Shown: in pieces, positions 8,696-15,687 of the stretch
How the letters are laid out: each line of letters opens with the position of its first letter
Position numbering within the stretch: position 1 is the stretch's first letter
The notes under the pieces: generated by a model
Seen by the model: the letters and a program-made list of their open reading frames with translations, nothing else
Databases searched by the model: none
Told to the model about the DNA's origin: nothing
DNA from: Prevotella sp.
Lineage (GTDB): Bacteria > Bacteroidota > Bacteroidia > Bacteroidales > Bacteroidaceae
Assembly (NCBI GenBank): GCA_016284635.1
Contig: JAEEPF010000012.1
Coordinates: 1 to 38,333 of the forward strand
Reading direction: 5' to 3'
Length of the DNA stretch: 38,333 nt
Position numbers and translations under genes: made by a program

Positions 8696-10114
8696 TTATT
8701 TGCTATTGAGTATCTGCTCCAAAGTGATATCCGGATTGCTCTCTCCGAACACATCTTTCTTTAGTTTGAGCTTGCGATGTTGGATGGCTGAGACGGTAAT
8801 GCAGTAAATGTTCCCGATGGTGCGGTTGCTGAGGCCGAGTCGCGTGAGGATACACAGACGGATGTCATCTTCCTGCATAGCGGGATATTGTTCACGTATT
8901 TTTGCAAAACGATTGTTATCGATGGCATCGAGCGTGCGCTCTATCTCGCTCCATTCGTGCGGACTGAGGTAGATGAGCGAATCGCCGCTTTGGTTGAGTT
9001 TCTTCAGCACTTCCGTCCGTTCGAGGATGAAGTTTTGCAGGAATGCCACTACTTCATTTGCTTGATGCAACAAGGTCTTCTGATGCTCTGCCTCCTGCTG
9101 GAGCCGACGTCTCTCCTGTTCCTGCATACGAATGCGATAGCGGAGTGCCAGCACCACCGCAAAAAGGATAATCGCCGCAGCAATGATGACAATAAGGAGT
9201 GTACGAGCATACATCTGTGAGCGGTATTCCAGTTGCTGATTCTCCATTTCCTGTCGCAACGTTTCCTGATAGTACTGGTCTTTCTGCTCAAGTGCCTTAT
9301 AATAGATGTCCTCTATCTGATTGAAGGCCTCATCCAAACTGTCCTCAATCTGTGTGGCGCCTATCCGTCGGAGCGCAATCTTAGCGAGGTTGCTCTGCAC
9401 GATATAGGCCAGATGGACATCATCGCCTGAGTCAATCTGACGATAGATCGTTTCTGCCGAATCGAGCATGTTGAGGCTGAGGTAACTGCGGGCCAGCACT
9501 TGTAATGTGCCTTGTCTCAGGTCGGTTGTTGCTGCCGATTCTGCCCGATGGGCATAGTCGAGTGCCTTTTGATAGTCTTCCTGAGCCCAGGCAATGTTCG
9601 CAAGACTGGTGAGTGTCTGACACATCAAGTCCGTCATCTGGCTTTTCTCAGCGATATCGTATGCACGGTTGATGTAACCGAGTGCCTCATCGTATGCGCT
9701 CGGCTTTGCCGCTTCGCTCGTCGAAGAACCCTCGGTGGTGAAAGCCACTTGAGCAGCGTAGGTGCCTGCATAGTCGAGTAACAGGACTTGGTTACGCTCA
9801 TCATCGGGATGCTGTTCATAAACGGTCAAGGCTTTCTTCATCAGTCGCAATGCTTCCTCAGGGTTGCTTTGTGATAGAGCTTCCGCTAAGCGCTGGTACG
9901 CGATATAATTGGTGTGCCAATCCTCTGATGCTTTCGATAGTTGTATGGCTTTGCGCAGCAAAGACTCACCCTGACGGATACTATCATTGGCCAGAGCGGC
10001 CTCTGCCTCCTCCAGAAGTCTGACTCCTGACTTCAGACTCCTATCTCCTGACTCCTGCCCACAAGCAACCATCAGAATGCCTATAATGAATATGTACAAT
10101 GACCTTGCAAACAT
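8696..10114 (-). CDS. TPR lipoprotein/membrane regulator with C-terminal HTH
   Basis: 472 residues from the start I chose at 10114. The ORF extends upstream to 10231, but that part crosses the promoter box at 10145-10152. From 10114 the protein begins MFARSLYIFIIGILMVACG, a lipoprotein signal with its lipobox cysteine. TPR-like helices follow (EEALRLMKKALTVYEQ; EDYQKALDYAHRAES), then a transmembrane segment (LLIVIIAAAIILFAVVLAL), a coiled coil (RRRLQQEAEHQKTLLHQ), and a C-terminal LuxR-like helix-turn-helix region (RLGLSNRTIGNIYCITVSAI). Bacteroidales proteins with this layout are thought to be one-piece membrane sensors/regulators. The likely target is the secreted protein gene 20 bases downstream. 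A heptad repeat encodes the SGDRSLKSGVRL segment right after the lipobox. Confidence 0.82.
   Translation of the reverse strand: MFARSLYIFIIGILMVACGQESGDRSLKSGVRLLEEAEAALANDSIRQGESLLRKAIQLSKASEDWHTNYIAYQRLAEALSQSNPEEALRLMKKALTVYEQHPDDERNQVLLLDYAGTYAAQVAFTTEGSSTSEAAKPSAYDEALGYINRAYDIAEKSQMTDLMCQTLTSLANIAWAQEDYQKALDYAHRAESAATTDLRQGTLQVLARSYLSLNMLDSAETIYRQIDSGDDVHLAYIVQSNLAKIALRRIGATQIEDSLDEAFNQIEDIYYKALEQKDQYYQETLRQEMENQQLEYRSQMYARTLLIVIIAAAIILFAVVLALRYRIRMQEQERRRLQQEAEHQKTLLHQANEVVAFLQNFILERTEVLKKLNQSGDSLIYLSPHEWSEIERTLDAIDNNRFAKIREQYPAMQEDDIRLCILTRLGLSNRTIGNIYCITVSAIQHRKLKLKKDVFGESNPDITLEQILNSK
10021..10055. repeat. Degenerate heptanucleotide repeat inside the TPR lipoprotein gene (5 units)
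   Basis: On the plus strand the units are TGACTCC, TGACTTC, AGACTCC, TATCTCC and TGACTCC. The unit is the same as the perfect tract at 31260-31335 in the HTCS gene and the short tract at 23198-23225. Here it encodes the low-complexity stretch just after the lipobox cysteine. Confidence 0.85.
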
Positions 10115-10144
10115 TGCTATCGTTTTTTCATTATTTCTCGGTTG

Positions 10145-10172
10145 CAAAGTTACGACATTATTTTGAAAGTTG
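10145..10172 (-). promoter_or_regulatory. Promoter for the TPR lipoprotein and secreted protein genes
   Basis: On the minus strand, TAACTTTG (plus-strand 10145-10152) matches TAnnTTTG and lies 30 bases upstream of the start at 10114. The -33 region is not a perfect TTTG. The location supports the start at 10114 over 10231. Confidence 0.7.
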
Positions 10173-10312
10173 TATCGCTTGCCTATGGAAAAGATGTAAA
10201 CAAGATAAAAACGGAAGTTGCTACAAATCAACGGATTATGAAAAACCAGGCTTTAAACCCTATGGAAAACTTTTAGTTGTAAGGTGCCTTACACTCTGAA
10301 ATAATAAGATTT

Positions 10313-10342
10313 GGGGACGGCTCAGACCCACTGAACCGCCCC
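10313..10342 (-). terminator. Stem-loop terminator after smalltalk
   Basis: An inverted repeat with arms 10313-10325 and 10331-10342 (GGGGACGGCTCAG paired with CTGAACCGCCCC) lies 28 bases after the stop of the smalltalk gene on the minus strand. Only a short A/T-rich stretch follows it, so it is a moderate rho-independent candidate. The rest of the 10173-10370 gap shows no gene. Confidence 0.6.
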
Positions 10343-10370
10343 CATGATTCCAATGAATGGATGACGTTTA

Positions 10371-10472
10371 CTAAACGCCCATGCAGCTTGTTGCTCCCAG
10401 TGCAGTGAGAATCGCTGATGCTATTGACGCAATGATCTGCACAATCCACTTACATGTCTCTTTCTTTGTCAT
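10371..10472 (-). CDS. Smalltalk family micro-protein
   Basis: A 33-residue ORF read on the minus strand from ATG at 10472 to TAG at 10371. It begins MTKKETCKWIVQIIASIASA and ends ILTALGATSCMGV. The short charged KKET start, one hydrophobic helix, and the LGATSCMG end are the recognised features of the Bacteroidales 'smalltalk' protein family. A perfect AGGAGG-like site (plus-strand 10478-10483) sits 5 bases upstream, stronger than most in this window. It follows the HU-like gene by 18 bases, the usual gene order for the family. The function is unknown; it probably sits in the membrane or is a lipoprotein-like peptide. In many genomes an amidase gene follows, but none is here. Confidence 0.85.
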   Translation of the reverse strand: MTKKETCKWIVQIIASIASAILTALGATSCMGV

Positions 10473-10490
10473 AACTTACCTCCTTTCTGA

Positions 10491-11369
10491 TTAGTCTTTA
10501 TCGATTCCATCGCCGTTGTCACCGCCTGTGTTACCAGTATTGATTACCAATGTTGAGGCCTGTCCGGGCATTGCGAAACTTCCGCTATATACGCCTTCCG
10601 ACTCTGTCAGTTCAATTTCAGAACCGTTTACGGTAGCTGTAGGCACCTTGTCCTCTGCGGGCGTAATGCTAATTTCTACCTCGGCGTCCTCGTTCAGCGT
10701 AGCACCAGATGTAATGGCACTACCGTTATGGGTCACAGTTGCCGTACCTGAACCCGTCGTTGAGATGGTCAGTGCGAAGCTTGTGGGTTGGGTTTGGCTA
10801 TTGCCCTGAGAGTTACCCTGCTCGCCGCCGCTCTGGGAACCGCTTTGCGAACCACTTGTTCCAGAGTCTGTCGAAGGAGTACCACCGCCCATAGCAGCTT
10901 TCTTTGCAGCCGCGATCTCAGCAGTAGCCTTATCGGTCCAAGCAAGCCGGCCGTCTTTGTTCAACTCCTCGCGAGTGTACTCACCAGTAGCCTGTGCCAG
11001 AAGCTTCAGACTGTTTACGGCAGGACCGGTCTTGTCGTTTGGGGCTAGAGTGCCGATGCTGGCGGAAATGGTCTTATCGGTGTCTGCATCATACAATTCT
11101 GTGCAGCCGTTACCTATCACACTCACCTTAAAGATCGCCAGATTGTCCACCTTGACTGTGTTACCATTCAAGGTCTGCTCACGCACACATTTCACGAAAT
11201 CCCTTAAGATACCCTCGATGGTTCCTCCAGAGAAAGGTGTGTTGTGATCTGCCATGTGAACGGCCATGTCGTGGATGTTGAGCGTCTGCTTGTACGATAC
11301 CCGGGGGTAGTGTTTGCCATACGCACCGTTCTTACTGTTGTTGTTTTGTGAAAGATAAAGTTCAATCAT
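10491..11369 (-). CDS. HU-like DNA-binding domain protein with C-terminal Ig-like domain
   Basis: 292 residues. Residues 1-~130 match the divergent HU-like family of Bacteroidales: YPRVSYKQTLNIHDMAVHMA, then GGTIEGILRDFVKCVREQTL and GNTVKVDNLAIFKVSV. A Gly/Ser/Gln-rich linker (about residues 163-195) follows. The last ~95 residues form a repeat-like beta-rich domain (TTGSGTATVTHNGSAI, later PTATVNGSEIELTESEG), of a kind more usual in secreted proteins. There is no signal peptide. HU-like domains of this family are inferred to bind DNA; the job of the tail is unknown. It heads a two-gene unit with smalltalk. A Bacteroidetes promoter lies 89 bases upstream. Confidence 0.85.
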   Translation of the reverse strand: MIELYLSQNNNSKNGAYGKHYPRVSYKQTLNIHDMAVHMADHNTPFSGGTIEGILRDFVKCVREQTLNGNTVKVDNLAIFKVSVIGNGCTELYDADTDKTISASIGTLAPNDKTGPAVNSLKLLAQATGEYTREELNKDGRLAWTDKATAEIAAAKKAAMGGGTPSTDSGTSGSQSGSQSGGEQGNSQGNSQTQPTSFALTISTTGSGTATVTHNGSAITSGATLNEDAEVEISITPAEDKVPTATVNGSEIELTESEGVYSGSFAMPGQASTLVINTGNTGGDNGDGIDKD

Positions 11370-11457
11370 ACAGTTTTAATTGTTAATGAGTTTCTTGTTC
11401 TTTCAGTCTTAAAACAATCCGGCCTGCGCACTGCCTTTTGTCTCTCGATTGCGGTTG

Positions 11458-11465
11458 CAAAGGTA
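11458..11465 (-). promoter_or_regulatory. Promoter -7 box for HU-like/smalltalk operon
   Basis: TACCTTTG on the minus strand (plus 11458-11465) followed by CAACC matches the -7 consensus. It implies a leader of about 85 bases. No perfect -33 box is seen. Confidence 0.65.
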
Positions 11466-11514
11466 CGGCTTTTTCCAATACAATCCCCGAAAATACTCAT
11501 CCCCAACAAATCCT

Positions 11515-11549
11515 AAAAACGCAAGCCGCTCTTTTTGAGCGGCTTGCGT
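11515..11549 (-). terminator. Rho-independent terminator of the DUF2971 gene
   Basis: A perfect 13-bp inverted repeat (arms 11519-11531 and 11537-11549, loop of five) is followed on the minus strand by a T-run (plus-strand A's at 11515-11519). It ends transcription of the minus-strand gene that stops at 11680. Confidence 0.85.
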
Positions 11550-11679
11550 ATGCTAAAAAGACTCATAGAGAGACGTCCTCAGTGAGCCATAGTCCAACAT
11601 TTTCAGGTACTGGTATTCATAATCTCCCACGTCCGCAATCCCTATTCTGATCTCTCATTCCCCTGCATTAGCGCAGAGC

Positions 11680-12705
11680 CTATTTCGTCATAAGTCTTCC
11701 TTTCACCACGCCATACTCAAATTTCCGATAAGGCCTATATGTATCTTCCTGATCTATTTTCGTCCATATTACAATATTCGGGTATTTCTGGTCGTCCCTC
11801 ACTACAATATGATCGATGCCTATCACAAATGGTTCTCGACTCACTTCCTTCAAAGCCGCCTCCACAAGAGTTCTATATTTATACCCTACACCTTCTATAA
11901 GTTTATCATTCTTAAGAAGCATTTCTATGTCATATTCCACCTTGTTTGGACAATACTTTTCATCCGTAGGATACCTGTCCTTCAGTTTCTTCAACGACAG
12001 TTCGTACGAATTCTCCTTAAGCACAATCTTTGAATAATCCAAATCACGGCCAGAAAAGGTTTTCATGATGAAATCTATGTCCTCCTCAGCCATCCTATTT
12101 CCAAATATAAATCCCTTAACTGCCCTATAGTCTATCTTCAACCTCCTACCTCCTTTCTCAAACACAAGCCTATGTTCTGCCTCATGCTTCCAGGACTTCG
12201 ACTTATTTCCCACAAAGCATTTCAGCATATCAACGATTGATTGTCTCATAATCTTGGTTATATCAAATTGTGGTAGCTTAGTTGAATAAGCTACATCAAA
12301 CTCGTTCACATTATCATATTTCACTTCCTTAAACGACCGTGAAATCACCTCAGTATCGAAAATGATAGCATATCCACAATGACCGCTGGCATAATAGGCC
12401 CACATCAACTCATTGGCAGGTTCCTTACTTAGAGAATATATACCCGATGAACACACTTTATTATATAAATCACGTACACTATCCTTCACCCGCTCCATGG
12501 CGTCGCTAGAAGCTAATGGTTTAACCAGTTTCATCTGCAAATTGAAAAGACTGTCGTCAAACAAAGCCTCGGCAGGATCATTCAATTGCTCTATAGTCGG
12601 AATGTATATAGTATCATGCGACAGGAGTTCTATATCTCGTTCAAAGACATCCTTCCCATTACCATCCTTCGTCCCTCTTCCAGATCTATACTTATATGCT
12701 ATCAT
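11680..12705 (-). CDS. DUF2971 family protein
   Basis: 341 residues. Family features: IAYKYRSG at the N terminus, IYIPTIEQLNDPAEALFD (near residues 53-70), the central ELMWAYYASGHCGYAIIFD (an L-W-x-x-Y-A-x-x-H-x-G pattern, near residue 103), and KSWKHEAEHRLVFE (a W-x-x-E-x-E-x-R pattern, near residue 171). DUF2971 proteins are soluble and found mostly in accessory DNA; their activity is not established, though their conserved H, E and R residues suggest an enzyme. An additional ~100-residue C-terminal part is present here. It is a single-gene unit with a strong terminator, between the HU-like gene and gene remnants. Base composition is more AT-rich than the flanking core genes, which fits transfer. 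Confidence 0.82.
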   Translation of the reverse strand: MIAYKYRSGRGTKDGNGKDVFERDIELLSHDTIYIPTIEQLNDPAEALFDDSLFNLQMKLVKPLASSDAMERVKDSVRDLYNKVCSSGIYSLSKEPANELMWAYYASGHCGYAIIFDTEVISRSFKEVKYDNVNEFDVAYSTKLPQFDITKIMRQSIVDMLKCFVGNKSKSWKHEAEHRLVFEKGGRRLKIDYRAVKGFIFGNRMAEEDIDFIMKTFSGRDLDYSKIVLKENSYELSLKKLKDRYPTDEKYCPNKVEYDIEMLLKNDKLIEGVGYKYRTLVEAALKEVSREPFVIGIDHIVVRDDQKYPNIVIWTKIDQEDTYRPYRKFEYGVVKGRLMTK

Positions 12706-12732
12706 ATGCTTCTTTTTTCTTCTTGCACGTTT

Positions 12733-12789
12733 GTCGCTATGTCATAGCGACCTTCCACCTGCCACTGTTCCCTGCGTGTCAACGCAGGG
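12733..12789. other. Two adjacent stem-loops upstream of the DUF2971 gene
   Basis: GTCGCTATG at 12733-12741 mirrors CATAGCGAC at 12743-12751, and CCCTGCGT at 12770-12777 pairs with ACGCAGGG at 12782-12789. Both lie in the 28-85 bases upstream of the DUF2971 start on the minus strand. They may be operators, a structured leader, or ends of decayed mobile sequence. Confidence 0.5.
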
Positions 12790-12798
12790 TCTTATCTC

Positions 12799-13003
12799 CT
12801 ACTGGTACTGATTCTTCCTCCTATATTGTTCCGTCAATTCAAAAAGTTTTCTAAACTTCTCTACTCTCTCCTCCTTCTGTTAGCCTTCAGCCAGTTGAGC
12901 ATATCATGCTCCTCTATCCGGTACTTAGACGGATTTCTATGATTCTCATCCAGAAACCCATCACCTCCAGATACCTCACTATCCACTTCTCATCTTGCGT
13001 CAT
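12799..13003 (-). pseudogene. Frameshifted small protein with helicase-associated domain signature
   Basis: Reading the minus strand from ATG at 13003 gives MTQDEKWIVRYLEVMGF, which then shifts frame. A second frame continues DENHRNPSKYRIEEHDMLNW followed by LKANRRRRE, and a third supplies RVEKFRKLFELTEQYRRKNQ before TAG at 12799-12801. Joined, these segments look like a single ~65-residue protein: W...H-RNPSK......M-x-NW-x-K, typical of the helicase-associated (HA) domain and of small Prevotella proteins carrying it. Two frameshifts separate the parts, so the gene is dead or misread. It sits beside a broken transposase, in a region of decay. Confidence 0.65.
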
Positions 13004-13326
13004 ATTTCAATTCACATCGTATAAAAAGGAAACTCTTTCTGAGTATATCTTCCACAGGAAAGCTTGTATATATACAATAAAACCCTCCTCACCTATTTAT
13101 TGCGAGAAGGGTAAATATATACGTTGAAGAATATTTGGCGGGGGAATATACTAACTCCTCGTTACTTGGCAGTGGGTACATTATAGACTCCCCCATATTC
13201 CCCACCACCAGGAATATTTTTATTCCTGTTGACAACTTATTCTTGATAATAATACTCAGATTTCTCATACGCTTTCCTCCTATGATTATTTTAAGTTTAA
13301 CTCGTGTGGTGATAAGTTCCTAAAAG
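13004..13326. other. Gene-free AT-rich stretch
   Basis: I see no supported gene here. It has a short perfect hairpin (AGGAATA at 13209-13215 with TATTCCT at 13220-13226) and C/G runs at 13138-13145 and 13183-13203, but no recognisable coding similarity on either strand. Confidence 0.5.
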
Positions 13327-13358
13327 TTTGTGTACCTCGGGAAAAGTGAGTACCTTTG
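13327..13358 (+). promoter_or_regulatory. Promoter for the IS1595-type transposase
   Basis: TTTG at 13327-13330 and TACCTTTG at 13351-13358 are separated by 20 bases, a good Bacteroidetes promoter. The transposase start is 18 bases downstream. Confidence 0.65.
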
Positions 13359-13375
13359 CGGCAAAATCATAAGTT

Positions 13376-14436
13376 ATGCTGCTCAGTCAATTCGAATATC
13401 GTTTTCCTACAGAGGACAGTTGTATAGATTATTTCAAGGATGTTCGCTCGAAAGCACTTGGAGCGTGTCCGAAATGTGGTCATACAGAATACTATTGGCT
13501 TAGAGGGAAACAGGCCTTCGAATGCAAGTTTTGTCGTCATCGGACTCCCTTGACAAAAGGCACTGTGATGGAGCACAGTAAGCTTCCAATGCGCACATGG
13601 TTTTATACGATGCATCTAATGACTTCAATCAAGCAAGTGCTTTCTGCCAAAGAAGTGCAGCATCAGCTGCACATGCCAGAATATCCTCCTGTGTGGTTAA
13701 TGATGATGAAGCTACGTAACATCATGGGCAAACGTGAGAGCATATACAAACTCTCCGGTACTGTTGAACTGGACGAGGCTTTCTTCCCAACGCGGATGGA
13801 GGCAGACGAAAAAGCAGAGCCGATGAAGCGCGGAGCAGGAAGCCAAAGGCAATCCAAAGTCTTGGTAATCGTTGAAAGTAAGGCGGTTGACGACATCCTA
13901 AGGCATATTTGGAGTCAAAGGACATCCCAACAGCTATGGATAAGGCTGCAAAGCTTACCAAACGGTCAAAGAGGCAGTCTGTGAAGAAGGTGGTTCATTA
14001 CATCAAAATGTTTGCCATTGACGACCTGAAGGCTTCTACCATTGATGAGCTGCTTGCACAAAACGTGGATGCAAAAGCTATCATTCTCTCCGACGGTTCC
14101 TCCTCACATGTGAACTTGGACAAGAACTTTGCTAAGCATATTCCAATCGTAGAGAAGGGAAACGTGGACGAAGTGGTAAAGAAGGGACTACCTTGGGTAC
14201 ATATAATAATAGGTGAGTGTCGAAATGGCATTGCCGCTATCCATAAGGAGATTGACGGAAGATTCCTACAGCTGTATCTAAATGAATATTGCTGGAAGTT
14301 TAACCGCAGGTTCTTCCGTGACTCCAACGATCCAAAAAATTTTTTTTCCAATTCTTCTACTGTCTTGTGTTTTTTTGCTATCTTTGCACACGTAATTCAT
14401 AATAAGTATAATGAAAGCAGGAAACTGTTGAAGTAA
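13376..14436 (+). pseudogene. IS1595 (ISXO2-like) family transposase, frameshifted and 3'-truncated
   Basis: The first frame (13376-13984) gives the N-terminal zinc ribbon (CPKCGHTEYYW and CKFCRHRTPLTKGT, four cysteines) and the start of the catalytic domain (GTVELDEAFF, first acidic residue). Similarity then moves to another frame, starting about 13897-13909 (SKDIPTAMDKAAKLTKRS) and carrying HYIKMFAIDDLKASTID, the second aspartate in IILSDGSSS, and LPWVHIIIGE with LQLYLNEYCWKFNRRFF. So a single shift near 13895-13900 splits one transposase. After about 14330 the family sequence stops and the frame runs on into the next gene's promoter, so the end is missing. I could not identify terminal inverted repeats. 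Confidence 0.85.
14379..14386 (+). promoter_or_regulatory. Promoter -7 box for the AraC-type regulator
   Basis: TATCTTTG followed by CACACG fits the -7 consensus and lies 57 bases before the start at 14444. It falls within the run-on end of the transposase remnant, showing that this part is no longer transposon sequence. Confidence 0.65.
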
Positions 14437-14443
14437 AACGATT

Positions 14444-15541
14444 ATGTACGATCAGATCCGAAACGATACCCTCTTTGGCATGTTATATGCCGTAGTGTCA
14501 GCACTGTTTCTGGCAGCTTGTTGCTATCTGCTGTTCCGTCAAGGCAACGCCTTTGCCCGTGACGTTACACCGCCAGTACGACTGCGCCGGTGGACTGCGG
14601 CCTATTTCGCCGCCACTGCCGTGTGCCACTTGTGGTATATGCAGATATTCTTTCTTACCTCCGCTGAGGACATTATGATGACCGACCTTATAGGCGGACT
14701 GCTCGACAGCGTGCTCGCCGTGCCGTTGGTCATCTGCGTCATGCTCAACATGCTGCAAGACCGCCGGCGACCGCTGTGGCCCATTCCATTGATGATAGCA
14801 CCGTTTGTCGTGGGAGAGGTATATAGCATTGCCACCCTTAGCTATGCCGTTATCCCGATGCTACATGTCTATCTGCTGCTGTTGAGCATATGTATCGCGA
14901 TATACATGTTTCGCGCGACGAGACAATACGGACGCTGGCTGCGCGACAACTATGCCGACCTGGAGCACAAGGAGGTGTGGCAGAGTCTTGTGGTACTGGC
15001 CCTCATGCTCCTGCTGTTCGTCTTCTATACGTTTTTAGGCAATGTCACGCTTTTCCTATACGCCTATCAGCTGTTCGACATCGTGTTTCTCGGCTATCTC
15101 CTGTGGCGGGTAGAAACGTTGAGCGACCTGAGCATCCCAGTCAACGACCCCTCATCACCCACGCGCAATTACCCGGCCTTGCCGCCCGGCACGTGCAAGA
15201 ACATCGGACAGTTGCTTCAGCAGCGTTGCATAGATACGCAACTCTATTTACAGCACGACATGACCCTTGCCCAACTTGCCAAGACCATCGGTACCAACCG
15301 TCTTTATCTCAGCCAGTATTTTTCCAGTCAGGGCACCACCTACAATAACTATATCAACGATTTACGCATCAATCATTTCATCCATCTCTGTCGCGAGGCA
15401 GCAGATGCCCAGCGCTCATACACCATCCAACAGTTGGCTTTAGAGAGTGGCTACCGCAGTTATAGCACTTTTAGTGATGTCATTAAGCGCAAGACGGGAA
15501 AGTCGGTGAGAGCTTGGATGAAAGAGTTTGGAGAGCCCTAA
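14444..15541 (+). CDS. Membrane-anchored AraC family transcriptional regulator
   Basis: 365 residues. The first ~225 residues are strongly hydrophobic, with about seven membrane segments (for example LYAVVSALFLAACCYLLF, LAVPLVICVMLNML, SLVVLALMLLLFVFYTFLG). A linker leads to an AraC-type DNA-binding domain at about 255-365, with the first HTH at MTLAQLAKTIGTNRLYLSQY and the second at IQQLALESGYRSYSTFSDVI. Bacteroidales have a family of such 7TM-AraC fusions, presumed to sense a signal at the membrane and bind DNA directly. The immediate downstream operon (two amidohydrolases, GNAT, membrane protein) is the likely target, as 21-bp-spaced direct repeats start 2 bases after this gene's stop. Confidence 0.88.
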   Translation: MYDQIRNDTLFGMLYAVVSALFLAACCYLLFRQGNAFARDVTPPVRLRRWTAAYFAATAVCHLWYMQIFFLTSAEDIMMTDLIGGLLDSVLAVPLVICVMLNMLQDRRRPLWPIPLMIAPFVVGEVYSIATLSYAVIPMLHVYLLLLSICIAIYMFRATRQYGRWLRDNYADLEHKEVWQSLVVLALMLLLFVFYTFLGNVTLFLYAYQLFDIVFLGYLLWRVETLSDLSIPVNDPSSPTRNYPALPPGTCKNIGQLLQQRCIDTQLYLQHDMTLAQLAKTIGTNRLYLSQYFSSQGTTYNNYINDLRINHFIHLCREAADAQRSYTIQQLALESGYRSYSTFSDVIKRKTGKSVRAWMKEFGEP

Positions 15542-15542
15542 A

Positions 15543-15609
15543 GTCACGAAATCAACAAAAAAAGTCACGAAATCAGCAAGAATCACAGTTCAAGCCTTGG
15601 GACCGTGAC
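15543..15609. promoter_or_regulatory. Candidate AraC operator: 21-bp-spaced direct repeats plus inverted copy
   Basis: GTCACGAAATCA occurs at 15543 and again at 15564, exactly 21 bp (two helical turns) apart, the spacing seen for AraC half-sites. An inverted copy (CGTGAC) is at 15604-15609. The inner part, AAAAAAAGTCACG with CGTGACTTTTTTT, could also fold as a terminator for the AraC gene. Confidence 0.6.
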
Positions 15610-15629
15610 TTTTTTTTAGGGAATATTGC

Positions 15630-15637
15630 TAATTTTG
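15630..15637 (+). promoter_or_regulatory. Promoter -7 box for the amidohydrolase operon
   Basis: TAATTTTG matches TAnnTTTG, 50 bases before the chosen ATG at 15688 and 20 bases after the inverted operator copy. It falls inside the upstream extension of the long ORF and therefore supports the internal start. Confidence 0.6.
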
Positions 15638-15687
15638 TAAGCGCAAAATTTCAAAAAAATGTCTATTCATATCAATCACATGTAGCA

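Noticed and set aside
10115..10231. N-terminal extension of the TPR lipoprotein
   Set aside because: It covers the promoter box at 10145-10152, and the lipoprotein signal begins at 10114.
11438..11650. Plus-strand ORF of 70 codons between the HU-like and DUF2971 genes
   Set aside because: It is largely the strong terminator hairpin of the DUF2971 gene and promoter sequence of the HU-like gene.
15514..15687. N-terminal extension of the first amidohydrolase
   Set aside because: It overlaps the AraC gene end, the 21-bp operator repeats and the promoter box, and the family N terminus starts at MKKSII (15688).
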